Part shown: positions 1 to 10,619 of the stretch, piece after piece
Layout: every line of letters starts with the position of its first letter
Numbering within the stretch: the first letter of the stretch is position 1
Assembly: GCA_900491605.1 (NCBI GenBank)
Contig: UESW01004079.1
Location: forward strand, 1,421,012-1,485,011
Origin: Calamus simplicifolius
Taxonomy: Eukaryota > Streptophyta > Magnoliopsida > Arecales > Arecaceae
Direction of reading: 5' to 3'
Length of the DNA: 64,000 nt
Made by a program: the position numbers and the translations under genes
The notes under the pieces: generated by a model
The model's database searches: none
What the model was told of the DNA's origin: nothing
What the model saw: only the letters and a program-made list of their open reading frames with translations

Positions 1-415
1 CCAAGTCGGCCGAGTCGGCCATGACTTTTCCAAGCCGGCCCCGCTCGGCCCCGGCGCCTCCAAGTTGGCCAAGTCGGCTCCGACTTTTCCAAGATGGCCC
101 CGCTCGGCCCCGGCACCTCCAAGTCGGCCAAGTCGGCCCCGACTTTCCCAAGTCAGCCCCGCTCTGGCCCAGCACCTCCAAGTCGGTCGAGTCAGCCCCG
201 ACCTTCCCTAGTCGGCCCCGCTCGGTCCCGGCATCTCCAAGTCGGTCGAGTCAGCCCCGACCATCCCTGGTCGGCCCCGCTCGGCCCCAGCATCTCCAAG
301 CCGGCCGAGCCGGCCCTAACCATCCCTGGTCGGCCCTGCCCCCCGGCATCTCCAGGTCGGCCGAGTCGGCCCTGACCATCCCTGGTCGGCCCCGCTCGGC
401 CTCGGTGCCCTCATG
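1..415 (+). repeat. GC-rich tandem repeat in the gypsy LTR U3
   Basis: About seven degenerate units of 55-60 bp are built on TCGGCCCCG and CTCCAAGTCGGCC. The same repeat type occurs in the 3' LTR at about 21930-22290, with CAGGTCGGCCCCG and TCTCCAAGCCAGCC variants. Pro/Ser/Arg-rich open frames across it are by-products of the repeat, not genes. Confidence 0.85.
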
Positions 416-724
416 AGAGTCAAGGCGGTCCCAACTTTTTCAAGTCGGCCCCAAGACGGTCCTGGCAGTTCAAGCTGCCATCTTTTTGGCCTGCACCGTC
501 TGACACCACCAGGCCCAACTACCCACTGGCCACGCTTCCGATGGGACCAGACCTAACTACCTATTAGCCCCACTGACTGATGGGACGTAGCTCACCAACT
601 GCCATTTTTCTCCTCTCTGATGGGACAGGTTCCACCAACCGGCTCAGATTCACGCAACCCCCACGAACCCCGCGGACACTCCTTTCTCACGGAACTCCAT
701 GTGGTCGTGCAGGTGTCAACCACC

Positions 725-732
725 TATAAAAA
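725..732 (+). promoter_or_regulatory. TATA box of the gypsy 5' LTR
   Basis: TATAAAAA lies after CACC, about 290 bases before the LTR end. The 3' LTR has TATAAAAG at 22549-22556 in the same position relative to the LTR end. This places the U3/R boundary a few tens of bases downstream. Confidence 0.6.
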
Positions 733-1016
733 GGTAGGTCCACTCAAGAACTAGGTACGCAATCTCATACACTCGCTACCCTGATACCCAGAGAGGGATT
801 CCCCCTTTCTGAGGACTCTTTTCACCCAAAGAAGAGCTCACCTGAGCTCGTCCTCAGCTGTGACCTCGGTTGCTGACTTGAGCATCGGAGGGTCCCCATC
901 GGAGCACCCCTCCGATCTTGGGACTTTTTTGTAGGCCATCCGATTAGGCATGGATTCGAGGATTAAGTAGCTCTATCCTCCCGACATTCAAGAGAAGTGA
1001 TCAGGCATCATCAAAT

Positions 1017-1034
1017 TGGCACGCCAGGAAGGGG
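1017..1034 (+). other. Putative primer binding site of the Tat-like gypsy element
   Basis: TGGCACGCCAGGAAGGGG begins three bases after the inferred LTR end. A TGG start just inside the 5' LTR is the usual primer-site form, because tRNAs end in CCA. I cannot name the tRNA from memory. Confidence 0.55.
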
Positions 1035-1116
1035 GATAGAACGTTGAGGGCGCCTGCTTAGTCATCTGTGATACTTAGCGGCGAACTCCTACCCCCTCGT
1101 CTTCCTTCATCGAGCC

Positions 1117-2706
1117 ATGGTGGTAACATGCGCTCAAGATGCTTCCATCAGTTGTCCGGTGGAGCTTCCCTTGCCGGCTAGGCAGCAGGAGCCTAATCCC
1201 CCTGCTGTTGATCCTCCCGTCCCTTGTCTGCCACTAGATGCGGCTGCCCCGGCTGCGGAACAGCTGGCAACTCTCACTCAACAAGTCCAGACCCTCACTG
1301 CCATGGTCCACGGGCTTCAGCAGCAGCAGTCTGTGGCCACCTAGCACCAGACTGCTCCCCCTGCCAGTCAGCAGTCCGCAAGGGGAGGCTCTCTCCAGTG
1401 AGAGGCCGGTCGTCGTAAGGCTTCCCTTAGGAAGCCTCACCGTGAGCCTCCTAAGCAGCCACAGTCTCCTGATTATGGCCCGAGCAAGTTCCCTTCGGAG
1501 CCACACCACCAGGAGGAACCAAAGCGGAAATCCTACCTTCCGCGTCCTTCTCCTTCTTCTTCTTCTTCTTCCTCCTCCGAGCCGTCTCGGAGGGCCCCGA
1601 CGATCAGCCGCCAGATGAAGGAGCGCCTGGATGAGTACAATCGATGGCTAGATGAGCTCGCCAGGAAGATCAACAATCAGCCGTAGGAGGAGTTTGACAT
1701 CCATCCTCCCTATACCCGCCGAATACTGAAGGAGCACATTCCCTCTAGATTCTGTTTTCCCTAGATAGATCCGTACAATGGTACGACGGATCCTCTCGAC
1801 CATCTCGAGAGCTACAAGGCCATGATGCAGGTCCAGGCGCTACGGATGCCCTTCTATGCAAGGCTTTTCCTGCCACTCTGCGGAAAGCCGCCCGCGCCTG
1901 GCACACGCGCCTGTCCCCCACAGCATCGACTCCTTTAGAGAGCTGAAAGGCCTTTTTGGTGCATTTTGATGCCTTGCGATGGATCCCGAGGGTCACTAAC
2001 AGCCTCTTCTCTGTGCGTCAAAAGGAGGGGAGTCACTGCGGGATTCGTGGCCCGATTCAAGACCGTCCCCTCGAAGTCTATCACCTGGATGATGCGGTGG
2101 CGACGTTAGCTCTGAAGCGGGGGCTCCTCCGTCCCGCTTCACCTTCTCTCTGGATAAGAAGCCTCGGGCTCCTATTCGACCTCCTCCTCCGAGCCCAGAA
2201 GTACATCCATGCGGATGAGGCCGACTCACCCACCGAGAGTCCTCGAGGGATCCAGCCGCAAGCCTGCCGTCAGAGCCAAGCGGACCTCTCGCCCTCGGTG
2301 GCCCGAGCCCGCCGACCGGACGTGAGCGTCGAGCCTCGCCCCTCGGAGGGTGAGCTCACGCCTCTCCTTGCCCTCGCTCTCATATCCTTATGGAGATTGA
2401 GGGCGAGCCTTACCTCCAGACCTCCTCCCATGAAGAAGGGCACCCCCGGGACAAAAGCCGTTACTATCGCTTCCACGGGATTATGGCCATGACACTAGTT
2501 GCTACAATTTGAAGCGTGCTATCGAGGAGCTCATCCAATGGGCTACCTCAGGAAAGTATGTCCAAAGACGCCATCGCCACTGTCGGCCTCATGGGGCCCC
2601 CCTGCTCAGGCTGCTATCGACAATACCCCACAGAGCGGATGGTGGAATGGTATCTTGGGGGGCAGCTTCTTCATCTAAGCGGCCGAGAGGGAGGAGGCGC
2701 CAGATA
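1117..2706 (+). pseudogene. gag remnant of the Tat-like gypsy element
   Basis: Translation from the ATG at 1117 gives an Ala/Pro/Gln-rich N-terminus with a short heptad-like stretch (EQLATLTQQVQTLTAMV), then stops at 1342-1344. In changing frames the retrotransposon gag core follows: DPYNGTTDPLDHLESYK near 1770-1820, then the motif SRYYRFH...YGHDT near 2460-2500, which is typical of the gag-protease junction in this lineage. At least four stops or frameshifts separate these blocks (for example TAG at 1684-1686). The capsid protein would have packaged the element RNA into particles; it cannot be made from this copy. Confidence 0.75.
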
Positions 2707-2749
2707 ATGTAGTTCTTGGGGGGGGGGGTCGGCAGTTGTTAAAAATGTA

Positions 2750-3190
2750 AATAATGAAGGCGTCATCTCCATGACGATCGCCAAGCACCCTGTAAAAAGA
2801 TATTAGTTGATAGTGGCAGCTCAGCTGACATCCTTACCTACGATGCATTTATTTGAATGGGATTATCTCTTGACTCTCTTCAGCCCGTGGCAGCCCCTCT
2901 AGTCGGGTTTACTGGGGATTCATAAGGGTCGAGGGTGAAATATCCTTGCCTATGACGGCCGAAACACCACCACGCCAGAGCACAGTCATCATGAAGTTTC
3001 TAGTCGTATGAGTCCCTTTGGCGTACAATGCCATCCTCGAACGACCAGCCTAAATTTGTGGATGTGGTCATCTCCACCCGACATTTGTCGTGCAGTTCCC
3101 CACTAGTGGAGGCATCAGAGAGATGCGAGGCGAGGTCAGCCTGGTCTTGCCTTGTTATCATGCAGCATCAAGCCCTTAGGAGGCCGAGTC
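2750..3190 (+). pseudogene. Aspartic protease remnant (gypsy pol)
   Basis: The active-site motif DSGSSAD is encoded at 2809-2829. It is followed by a flap-side block reading PLVGFTGD near 2900 and by PLAYNAIL near 3015-3040, both characteristic of gypsy retropepsins. Internal stops (for example near 2923 and 3010) disable it. The enzyme would have cleaved the Gag-Pol polyprotein. Confidence 0.7.
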
Positions 3191-3350
3191 TGCCTCGGAA
3201 GTGCCTGACCTCAGAGAGTCCAGCAAAGGAGGAGAGCCGGCTGAGTGGCTCCTAACCTTTCCCCTCGGAGACGACCCGATAAAGACTGTGCGCGTCGGCA
3301 GGCTCCTCCCTTCAGAGGATCGCAACCGTCTCCTTACTTTCCTATGGCCA

Positions 3351-4354
3351 ACTCGGATATATTTGTCAGGTCGGCATCCGACATGCCCGGCATCCGTCCA
3401 GAGGTGATCACCCATAAGCTCAATATTGACCCAAAGTATCATCCGATCCGCCAAAGGAAGAGAAGCTTTGCTCCTGAACGGCAAAAGGCCATTGAAAGAA
3501 GTCAACAAGCTACTCAGTGCCGGTCATATCCGAAAGGCACATTACCCCAGCTGGCTGGCCAATGTGGTCATGATGCAAAAGGCGAATGGGAGCTGGAGGA
3601 TCTGCATCAACTTCACTGACTTGAACAAGGTATGCCCGAAGGATAGTTTTCCTCTGCCTCGGATCGACCAGCTAGTGGATTCCACCTCCGGCCATGAACT
3701 TCTCAGCTTCATGGATGCCTTCTCCGATATAATCAAATAAAGATGGACCCTGGCAATGAGGAGCACACATCTTTTGTGACGAAGAAAGGAATTTATTGCT
3801 ATAAGGTGATGCCCTTCGGCCTTAAGAATGCAGGGACGACCTATCAAAGGTTGATGAACAAAGTCTTCCAAGATCAACTGGGCCGGAACATAGAAGTCTA
3901 CGTGGATGATATATTGACAAAAAGCACCCGTGCTTCCGACCACATCTCTGACCTAGAGGAAACTTTCAATAACCTCTACCATTTTCAAGTCAAGTTGAAT
4001 CCCAAAAAGTATGCCTTCGGTGTCACGGCGGGCAAGTTCTTAGGCTTCATGGTTACCCAGCGAGGGATCGAGGCAAACCCTGAGAAGATCAGCGCCATCC
4101 TCGATATGAGGCTACCGTCTAGCAAGAAGGAGGTGCAGCGGCTCACGGGGAGGATGGTGGCCCTAAGCCGTTTCCTCTCCAAGTCAGTCGAGCGATGCTT
4201 GCCCTTCTTCAAAGCCCTGCGGAAGGTGAATAGCTTCGAATGGATGGATGATTGTCAAAAGGCCTTCGATGGCTTGAAGGTGTTCCTGTCCTCCCCGCCA
4301 CTCCTGTCGAAACTGAAAGACGGGGAGACCCTTTTCTCTACCTTGCCGCCTCTC
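3351..4354 (+). pseudogene. Reverse transcriptase remnant (gypsy pol)
   Basis: The N-terminal block (MPGIRPEVITHKLNID) runs from 3382. After a frameshift near 3500 it continues with HYPSWLANVVMMQKANGSWR, then DLNKVCPKDSFPLPRID. A second frameshift near 3725 destroys the usual DAFSGYNQI box. The frame from 3743 holds MPFGLKNAGTTYQRLM and the catalytic box YVDDIL (near 3900), followed by the thumb/connection KEVQRLTGRMVALSRF. The MPFGLKNA and YVDD boxes identify a Ty3/gypsy RT. A further frameshift follows at about 4350. Confidence 0.85.
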
Positions 4355-4724
4355 TAGAAGCTGTTAGCTCTATCCTGGTGCATCTTGATGCCAACAGGAC
4401 CCAGAGACCTATCTACTATGTGAGAAAGGTGCTTAATGATGCGAAAGTCAGGTACTCCAGGACAGAAAAAATTATCTTCGCCATGATTGTCTCTGCCCGG
4501 CGTCTTCGCCCGTATATCTAAGCCCATCCTATCGTGGTGCTCACAGATTAACCCTCCGAGCCATCCTGGCTCGCCCAAACACCTCAGGCCGGCTAGCTAA
4601 ATGGACCATCAAGCTGGGAGAGTTTGACCTCTCTTTCCAAGCCCGGCCGGCTCTGAAGTCCCAGGTCCTGGCCGACTTCCTGGTCGAATGCACTTGGGCC
4701 GAGGATCCGACCGAGGAAGCTCCC

Positions 4725-5150
4725 ATGAAGTGGCCCATTGCCGAGCTGGATGACGATGGGGAATCCTGGATCCTCCATGTGGATGGTGCCTCGAACTCCC
4801 AAGGAAGCAGCATCGGCCTCATTCTTGTGGGCTCAAATGGGGAGATGGTGGAGTGTGCCCTCCGGTTCTTATTCGAAGCCACTAACAATCAGGCCGAGTA
4901 CGAGGCCCTGCTAGCAGGGCTAAGGCTCGCTTAGGAGTTTGGAATACAATGCCTCAGAGCTTTCACTAACTCGCAACTCGTATCCAGACAAATCAACAGA
5001 GAGTACGAGGCACGTGATCCCGCCATGGCCCTATACTTGAGCAAGGTCCGGCTCTTGGTCTCTCCACTCTCTTATTTTAGCATCAGCTATATCTCTCGAA
5101 GCGAGAACGCCAAAGCCGACACTCTCTCCTAGTTGGCCACTTTCACTGAT
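4725..5150 (+). pseudogene. RNase H remnant (gypsy pol)
   Basis: WILHVDGASN (first catalytic Asp) lies near 4770, followed by FEATNNQAEYEALLAGL (catalytic Glu) near 4875. The third acidic position reads TNSQLV instead of the usual DSQLV, so the Asp has become Asn. The C-terminal block ENAKADTLS is near 5105-5130. TAG at 4933-4935 and another stop near 5131 interrupt it. The HVDGASN/NNQAEYEAL form matches the extra RNase H domain typical of Tat elements. Confidence 0.75.
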
Positions 5151-5194
5151 GGCGTCACGAGGAATGCCTACATTGAGCATTGGAGAGGCCCAGC

Positions 5195-6469
5195 ATAGAA
5201 GACAAAGAAGAGGTCCTCCCGCTCACCGAAGAGCCGACTTGGATGGATCCCTACATTCGCTACCTCGCATATGGAACTTTCCCCGCTGACCACAATGAAG
5301 CTAGGCTACTCAAATGGAGAGCCTCCAAATTCACCCTCTTGGATGGATGCCTGTACAGGAGATCATTTTCTTACCCCTGCTCAAGTGCATAGGACCTGCC
5401 GATGCCGATTATATCCTCAGAGAAATTCACGAAGGCATCTGCAGGAATCACCTGGGGGCAGGTCCCTAGCTCAGAAGGCCCTCCACCAAGGGTACTTCTG
5501 GCTCACCATGAGGGATGATGCTGCCAAGTTGGTCTAAAAGTATGATGGCTGCCAGCGCCATGTGCATATCCAGCACCAACCCTCTGTCCCTTTGAATCCA
5601 CTCTCGGCCCCATGGCCCTTTGTCCAGTGGGGGATGGACATCCTTGGACCATTCCCTCCGGCTTCGGGACAGCGGAGGTTCCTGATTGTCTCCATCGACT
5701 ACTTCACCAAGTAGGTCGAGGTTGAGGCACTGGCCAAGATCATTGAGAACAAAGTCAAAGCCTTCTCCTGGAAGTCAGTCATATGTCGTTTCGGCCTGCC
5801 TCATACTCTCGTCACTGATAACGGCCGTCAGTTTGACAACGCTACATTCAAGACTGTCTGCGATAAACTGGGCATCCACCATCGATTCACCTCAGTCAGC
5901 CACCCACAGACCAACGGGGAGGCCAAGGTTATGAACCGTACCATCCTCAGGGGCTCAGAACTCGGCTAGATGGATCCAAAGGCCGGTGGGTAGAAGAGAT
6001 TCCTAGCATACTATGGGCCTACCACACGACCCCAAGGGCTCCAATAGGCGAAACCCCCTTTAGTCTAGCCTTCGGGTCTGAGGCGATCATTCCCATGGAG
6101 ATCGGATTGCCGAGCCCGTGCGTGGAGTCATACAACGAGGAAGACAACTCTGCCCAGCTGAGAGCTAACCTCAACTTCATCGATGAAGCACATGATCGGG
6201 CACGATTGCATATGGCAACATTTTGCCAACGAGCAGCCAAGTACTACAATGCCCGGGTCCATCCCAAAGTATTTTGCCCTGGAGATCTGGTTCTAAGGAA
6301 GGCTAAGGTGTCCAAGCTGACGGAGGAGGGCAAACTGTCCGCCAATTGGAAAGGTCTTTACAGTATTGCCGAGGCGCTCCACCAAGGAATGCGGACAACC
6401 TTCGTCGATATTATCAATAATGTATCTCTCTATATTATGAACAACAAAGGACATCCTTCAATACCATAG
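5195..6469 (+). pseudogene. Integrase remnant (gypsy pol)
   Basis: Core-domain blocks are readable in shifting frames: PFVQWGMDILGPF near 5618-5658 (first Asp), TDNGRQF near 5815-5835 (second Asp) and SHPQTNGEAKVMNR near 5900-5940 (Glu). From about 5990 the frame runs with few breaks through PFSLAFGSEAIIPMEI to RVHPKVFCPGDLVLRKA, the GPY-like C-terminal module, and stops at 6467-6469. At least five stops or frameshifts lie upstream. The enzyme would have inserted the cDNA into the chromosome. Confidence 0.8.
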
Positions 6470-6499
6470 CTGTTTCTTCCAAGGACTAGGTCTCGGAAA

Positions 6500-7143
6500 A
6501 GGAGCTCGTCGGCATCGTGGCTCATGGGACACCACTCGGCCTCGGCACGACGGTGCCTCCGAGTAGGTTCAAGACCCTAAGGCTCTGTAACCGATCGATT
6601 TGCCCTTCGCAGCGGTTCCCAAACCTTCGAGGTGGTTCAAAAGGAGCTCGCTGGCATCGCAGCCCATGGGACACCACTCGGCCCTAGCACAGCGGTGTCC
6701 CCAAATAGGTTCAAGACCCTAAGGCTCTGTAACCGGTTGAGTCGCCCCTCGTAGCGGTTCCCAAACCTCCAAGGCGGTTCAAAAGGAGCTCGCCGGCATT
6801 GCCGCCCATGGGACACCACTCGGCCCCGGCACGGTGGTGCCCCCGAGTAGGTTCAAGACCCAAAGGCTCCGCAACCGATCGAGTCGCCCCTCGCAGCGGT
6901 TCCCAAATCCCCAAGGTAGTTCAAAAGGAGCTTGCCAGCATCGCGGCCCATGGGACACCACTCGGCCCCGGCACGGTGGTGCCCCTGAGTAGGTTCAAGA
7001 CCCTAAGGCTCTGTAACCAATCGAGTTGCCCCTCGCAGCGGTTCCCAAACCCCCGAGGTGGTTCAAAAGGAGCTCGCCGGCATCGCGGCCCATGGGACAT
7101 CACTCGGTCCTGGCACAGCAGTGCCCCCGAGTAGGTTCAAGAC
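6500..7143 (+). repeat. 142-bp tandem repeat of the gypsy element (left part)
   Basis: About 4.5 units of roughly 142 bp each carry CAAAAGGAGCTCGCCGGC, CCATGGGACACCACTCGGCC, GAGTAGGTTCAAGACC and TCGCAGCGGTTCCCAAAC. Units start near 6505, 6638, 6780, 6922 and 7066. The array resumes at 17848 after the SIRE insertion. Both strands have open frames through it, but they simply follow the repeat. Confidence 0.9.
7139..7143. other. Target-site duplication AAGAC, left copy (SIRE copy A)
   Basis: AAGAC directly precedes TGTTGGGGAG, the LTR start, and is repeated exactly after the 3' LTR. Confidence 0.95.
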
Positions 7144-7505
7144 TGTTGGGGAGTTTGTTGAGAAATTGTTGCCCCAATCTTATTGATTTTGATGATTACC
7201 AAAAGCCATGAGTATATTAAAAGATGCAATGAATTTATTTACATGAGCAATGAATTTATTTATAATAATCAATGAGTATGTTAAGTATGACTTTAATCAA
7301 TTTGAAAGTAACTTCAAGCTCCATGTTTAAGCTTTCAAAAAGAAATTTTTATACTTCATATCTCAATCAATGAGTTTTTGGAACATTTCTTGAATTGATT
7401 CCTAATGACAATTTTATTGTATTCAAGTCAAAAATTAATTTAAAATTAATCTGGAATGAATTTCAAAGTCAATCAAAAATTCTCTGATTTTTGATACGTT
7501 CCGGA

Positions 7506-7826
7506 GCCGACTCTAGAGTTTCAGAGTCGACTCCACTCAGTATACAGAGATGTCTGTTTGTCTCGAGTCGACCCCTGTGATTTCTCGAGTCGACCCCCGA
7601 TTTTGTCGAGCCGACTCCATGACTGTGTGAGTCGACTCCGCTCAGACACCAGAGAATTATTTTTCTGAGCACTTCTCGAGTCGACCCCTTGCTTTTCATG
7701 AGTCGACCCCCGACTGTCAGGAGTCGACACCTTATTTTCGTTGAGTCGACCCCTTAACTTTCTGATTGTTTCTATTTTTGGCATCGCGTCTTCGAGCCGA
7801 CTCGCCTAAAGTTGGAGCCGACTCCA
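7506..7826 (+). promoter_or_regulatory. GAGTCGAC motif cluster in the SIRE LTR (U3)
   Basis: About twelve copies of GAG(T/C)CGAC(T/C)C lie here, several spaced 21-24 bases apart, roughly 110 bases upstream of the TATA box. The full form GGAGTCGACTCC is a palindrome. Position and spacing suggest binding sites for a dimeric protein, which is inference. The same motif recurs inside the element at 13932-14133. Confidence 0.6.
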
Positions 7827-7930
7827 ACAAATCTGGGCGTTTTTTCTGAATGCCAACTCAGCGTCAACGGTAAGATTTTTCAATAACGGCTAGATTTCTT
7901 TGTGTCTAACGACTATATTTTCGCAGAGTC

Positions 7931-7938
7931 TATAAATA
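7931..7938 (+). promoter_or_regulatory. TATA box of SIRE copy A 5' LTR
   Basis: TATAAATA lies in the context GAGTCTATAAATAGAGAGG. It is conserved in the 3' LTR (16967-16974) and, inverted, in copy B (43992-43999 and 35231-35238). Confidence 0.75.
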
Positions 7939-8811
7939 GAGAGGCCGTTTTCAAATCAAGTGAAGATACAAATCAAGAGAGAAAAAGAAAAATCTTTCAG
8001 AAAAAGAGGAAAAACAGAGCGTCATTTGAAAAATCCGAGATTCAAAAATAGAGTGAAAGAAAAGGTGTGAAATCAAAGGAGACTTCATCTGTGCTCAAGT
8101 TCATCAATCCAAGAAAAGTCTAGAAGAAAATCCAAGAGCCATTCAAGAGCAAATCAAGAGATTTTCAACATTCAAAGAAAGGAAGAAAAAGCTCAAATCA
8201 ACTCCAACATTCAATCCGTGAAGAATCTGAGCTGAGGCCCGATTCCACACTTCAAAGGAGTTGAGGAAAAGAAGAAAAGAAGAAAAGCCTGCACTCAAAT
8301 CAAATCTAAACAGGCCCTTCTAAACCTTGCTTTTATTTTGAAATATCTGCTCTAAAGGAGCTGTTTTGTATTAAACTCATATTTTATCTTGTGGTTTACT
8401 AATTCAATCAGAGGGTTGAATTAGTGGAGGTAGTGTACCTCTTCACAAGCTAAGGTTAGCTTGTGTGTTGGGTTTTGTGCTGGTAAGCCCGTGTAAAACC
8501 GGCTGGGTTCGTTGTGATCCCGGGAAAACAACAAGTTTGGGTTGTAAGCTTGTAAAACAACTCGACTGTAATCGAGGTGATTATAGTGTGGACCCAAGTG
8601 GAGCTTGGGAGTGGACGTAGGTGTTGGATACACCGAACCACTATAAAATCTCTGTGTTTGCCGTGCTTATTTATCTCTCTCTTGCTATCGTGCTTTAACT
8701 TGAATTAATTGTTTACATCCTCTCATCAATAGTTTAAATTACTTTAAAAGGCTTAATTTTTAAAGAACCCAATTCACCCCCCCCTCTTGGGTTGCCATCT
8801 GGGCCAACAAT

Positions 8812-8823
8812 TGGTATCAGAGC
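8812..8823 (+). other. Primer binding site of SIRE copy A (initiator tRNA-Met)
   Basis: TGGTATCAGAGC begins two bases after the LTR end. It is the standard complement of the 3' end of plant initiator tRNA-Met. Confidence 0.95.
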
Positions 8824-8874
8824 TTGTGCTCATTTGTTTTTGATTGATCACACGATCAAGAGCGAAAGATCCAA

Positions 8875-10619
8875 ATGGCAACACAAGCCAGCTCAAGTTT
8901 TGCTGAGGGCCATTCCACAAATAGACCACCCTTATTTAATGGTTCCAACTATTCATATTGGAAAGCAAGAATGAGGATATTCATTCAAGCTTCAGATTAT
9001 GAATTATGGAGTGTCATAATTAATGGACCTAGTACACCCACACACTTAGTTGATGGTTCTATAGTTCCTAAGCCCGAAAGGGATTGGAATGAAAATGATA
9101 GGAAGATGGCTCAGCTTAATGCAAAAGCCATGAATGTTTATATTGTTCTCTTGATGCTAATGAATTTAATCGTATCTCTACCTGTAATTCCGCTAAAGAG
9201 ATATGGGATAGATTAGAGGTTACCCATGAGGGAACCAACCAAGTTAAAGAATCTAAGATTAATATACTTGTGCATAAATATGAATTGTTTAGCATGGAAC
9301 AATCTGAAACCATAACATGCATGTATACTAGATTTACTGATATTGTTAATGGTTTGAAGAGTCTTGGAAAAACCTATACTAATGCTGAATTGGTTCGCAA
9401 AATTCTTAGGTCATTACCAAGATCATGGGAAGCCAAAATGACAGCCATTCAAGAAGCCAAAGACCTAAACACTCTACCTTTGGAAGAGCTTCTTGGATCT
9501 CTTATGACCCATGAATTGACAATGAAGCAACATGTGGAGGAGGATAACAAAAAGAAGAAGACAATTGCCCTCAAGGCTGCAAAAGTTGAAGATAGCAGCA
9601 GCGATGATGATGATGATGATGAAGACACAGCTCTTCTAGCAAGAAAGTTTAAGAAATTTATGAGGAGAAAGAAACCCTTCCACAAAAAGAAATTTGGAAA
9701 TAAGATGGAAGGAGAAAAGGAAAAAGATAGGGACAAGGACAAAGAGAAAGACCCCTTGATCTGTTATGAATGTAAGAAACCGGGGCATTATAGATATGAC
9801 TGTCCGCAATTGAAAAAGACTTTCAAGAAAAAGAAGAAAGCGTATGTTGCAACTTGGAGCGACAGTGATGAATCTTCTTCCGAAGAAGAAGAACAAAAAG
9901 AGGTTGCCAACATTTGTTTTATGGCGAATGACGACGAGGTAAGTACTGAAAACCCCTGTGATGATTTTGCTTTCGATGAATTATTTGAAGCCTTCAATGA
10001 ACTTGTAGATGATTTTAAGATTTTGAAAAAGAAATATAAATCTCTGAAAACTGAAAACATAAACTTAATTAAAGAGAAAAATGAAGTGATGCTTGCAATT
10101 AAAGATTCAAAAGATAAAAGGAAATATTTCTTAAAGAAAAGAATGATTTTACTCATGAAATTAATACACTAAAATCTGAAAACGAAAATCTGACAAAAGA
10201 TTTGAAAAAGCAAATGCAAACTCTATCTTTGGAAAATGAACAGCACATTGTAGAAAATGAATCTCTAAAGAAAGAAGTTAAAAAATACAAAGATATTGTT
10301 GATAAATTCACCTTAAGTTCTACTAAACTAAACATGATTTTAGATAGTCAAAAAGCAGTTTTTGATAAGGCTGGATTAGGATATAATACATTTAGAAAAC
10401 AAAAATCTTTGAAAAACATTTTTGTACGTGATAGCCAAGTAACATCACTTGTTTTAAATGCAATTTAAAAGGGCATAAATCATTTGAATGTAATTTACAA
10501 AAACCAAATAAGAATTTAAATTTTAAAGGGAAGAAAATATGGGTTCCGAAAGGAACAATATTTGTTGCTACTAACCATGAAGGACCCAAGAAAGCTTGGG
10601 TACCTAAACATAAAGTTTG
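8875..10619 (+). pseudogene. gag of SIRE copy A (frameshifted)
   Basis: The ATG at 8875 starts a protein reading MATQASSSFAEGHSTNRPP, then the copia gag core (LFNGSNYSYWKARM). A frameshift near 9140 moves the frame; 9270-10172 continues with MEQSETITCMYTRFTDIVNG and LRSLPRSWEAK. It then has an acidic run, a lysine-rich stretch and the zinc knuckle CYECKKPGHYRYDC (CX2CX4HX4C) near 9760-9800. A second shift near 10120 and a third near 10440 break the long coiled-coil-like tail and the second knuckle, which is intact in copy B. This is the capsid/nucleocapsid protein; it cannot be made in one piece here. Confidence 0.9.

Larger units (their letters stand above)
1..1013 (+). repeat. 5' LTR of the Tat-like gypsy element (left end cut by window)
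   Basis: The stretch matches the complete 3' LTR at 21832-22832: GC-rich short repeats, then TATAAAAA, then the conserved block with CAGCTGTGACCTCG, ending in CATCATCA directly before the primer-site-like sequence. The 3' LTR has about 110 bases of non-repetitive sequence (TGATATGGC...) before its GC-rich repeats. These are missing here, so the 5' LTR starts upstream of base 1. Confidence 0.85.
7144..8809 (+). repeat. 5' LTR of SIRE copy A
   Basis: The LTR is 1666 bp, TGTTGGGGAG...GGGCCAACA, nearly identical to 16178-17847. U3 contains a cluster of about 12 GAGTCGAC/GAGCCGAC motifs (7506-7826). A TATAAATA box lies at 7931-7938. Confidence 0.97.

Noticed and set aside
21..416. Pro/Ser-rich open frames of 90-130 codons in both overlapping frames
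   Set aside because: They follow the GC-rich LTR minisatellite, have no start or domain context, and are explained by the repeat period and lack of AT.
9449..10156. Minus-strand Phe/Ser/Leu-rich frames over SIRE gag, and the matching plus-strand frames at 41844-42650 over copy B
   Set aside because: They are antisense shadows of Lys/Glu/Asp-rich gag.
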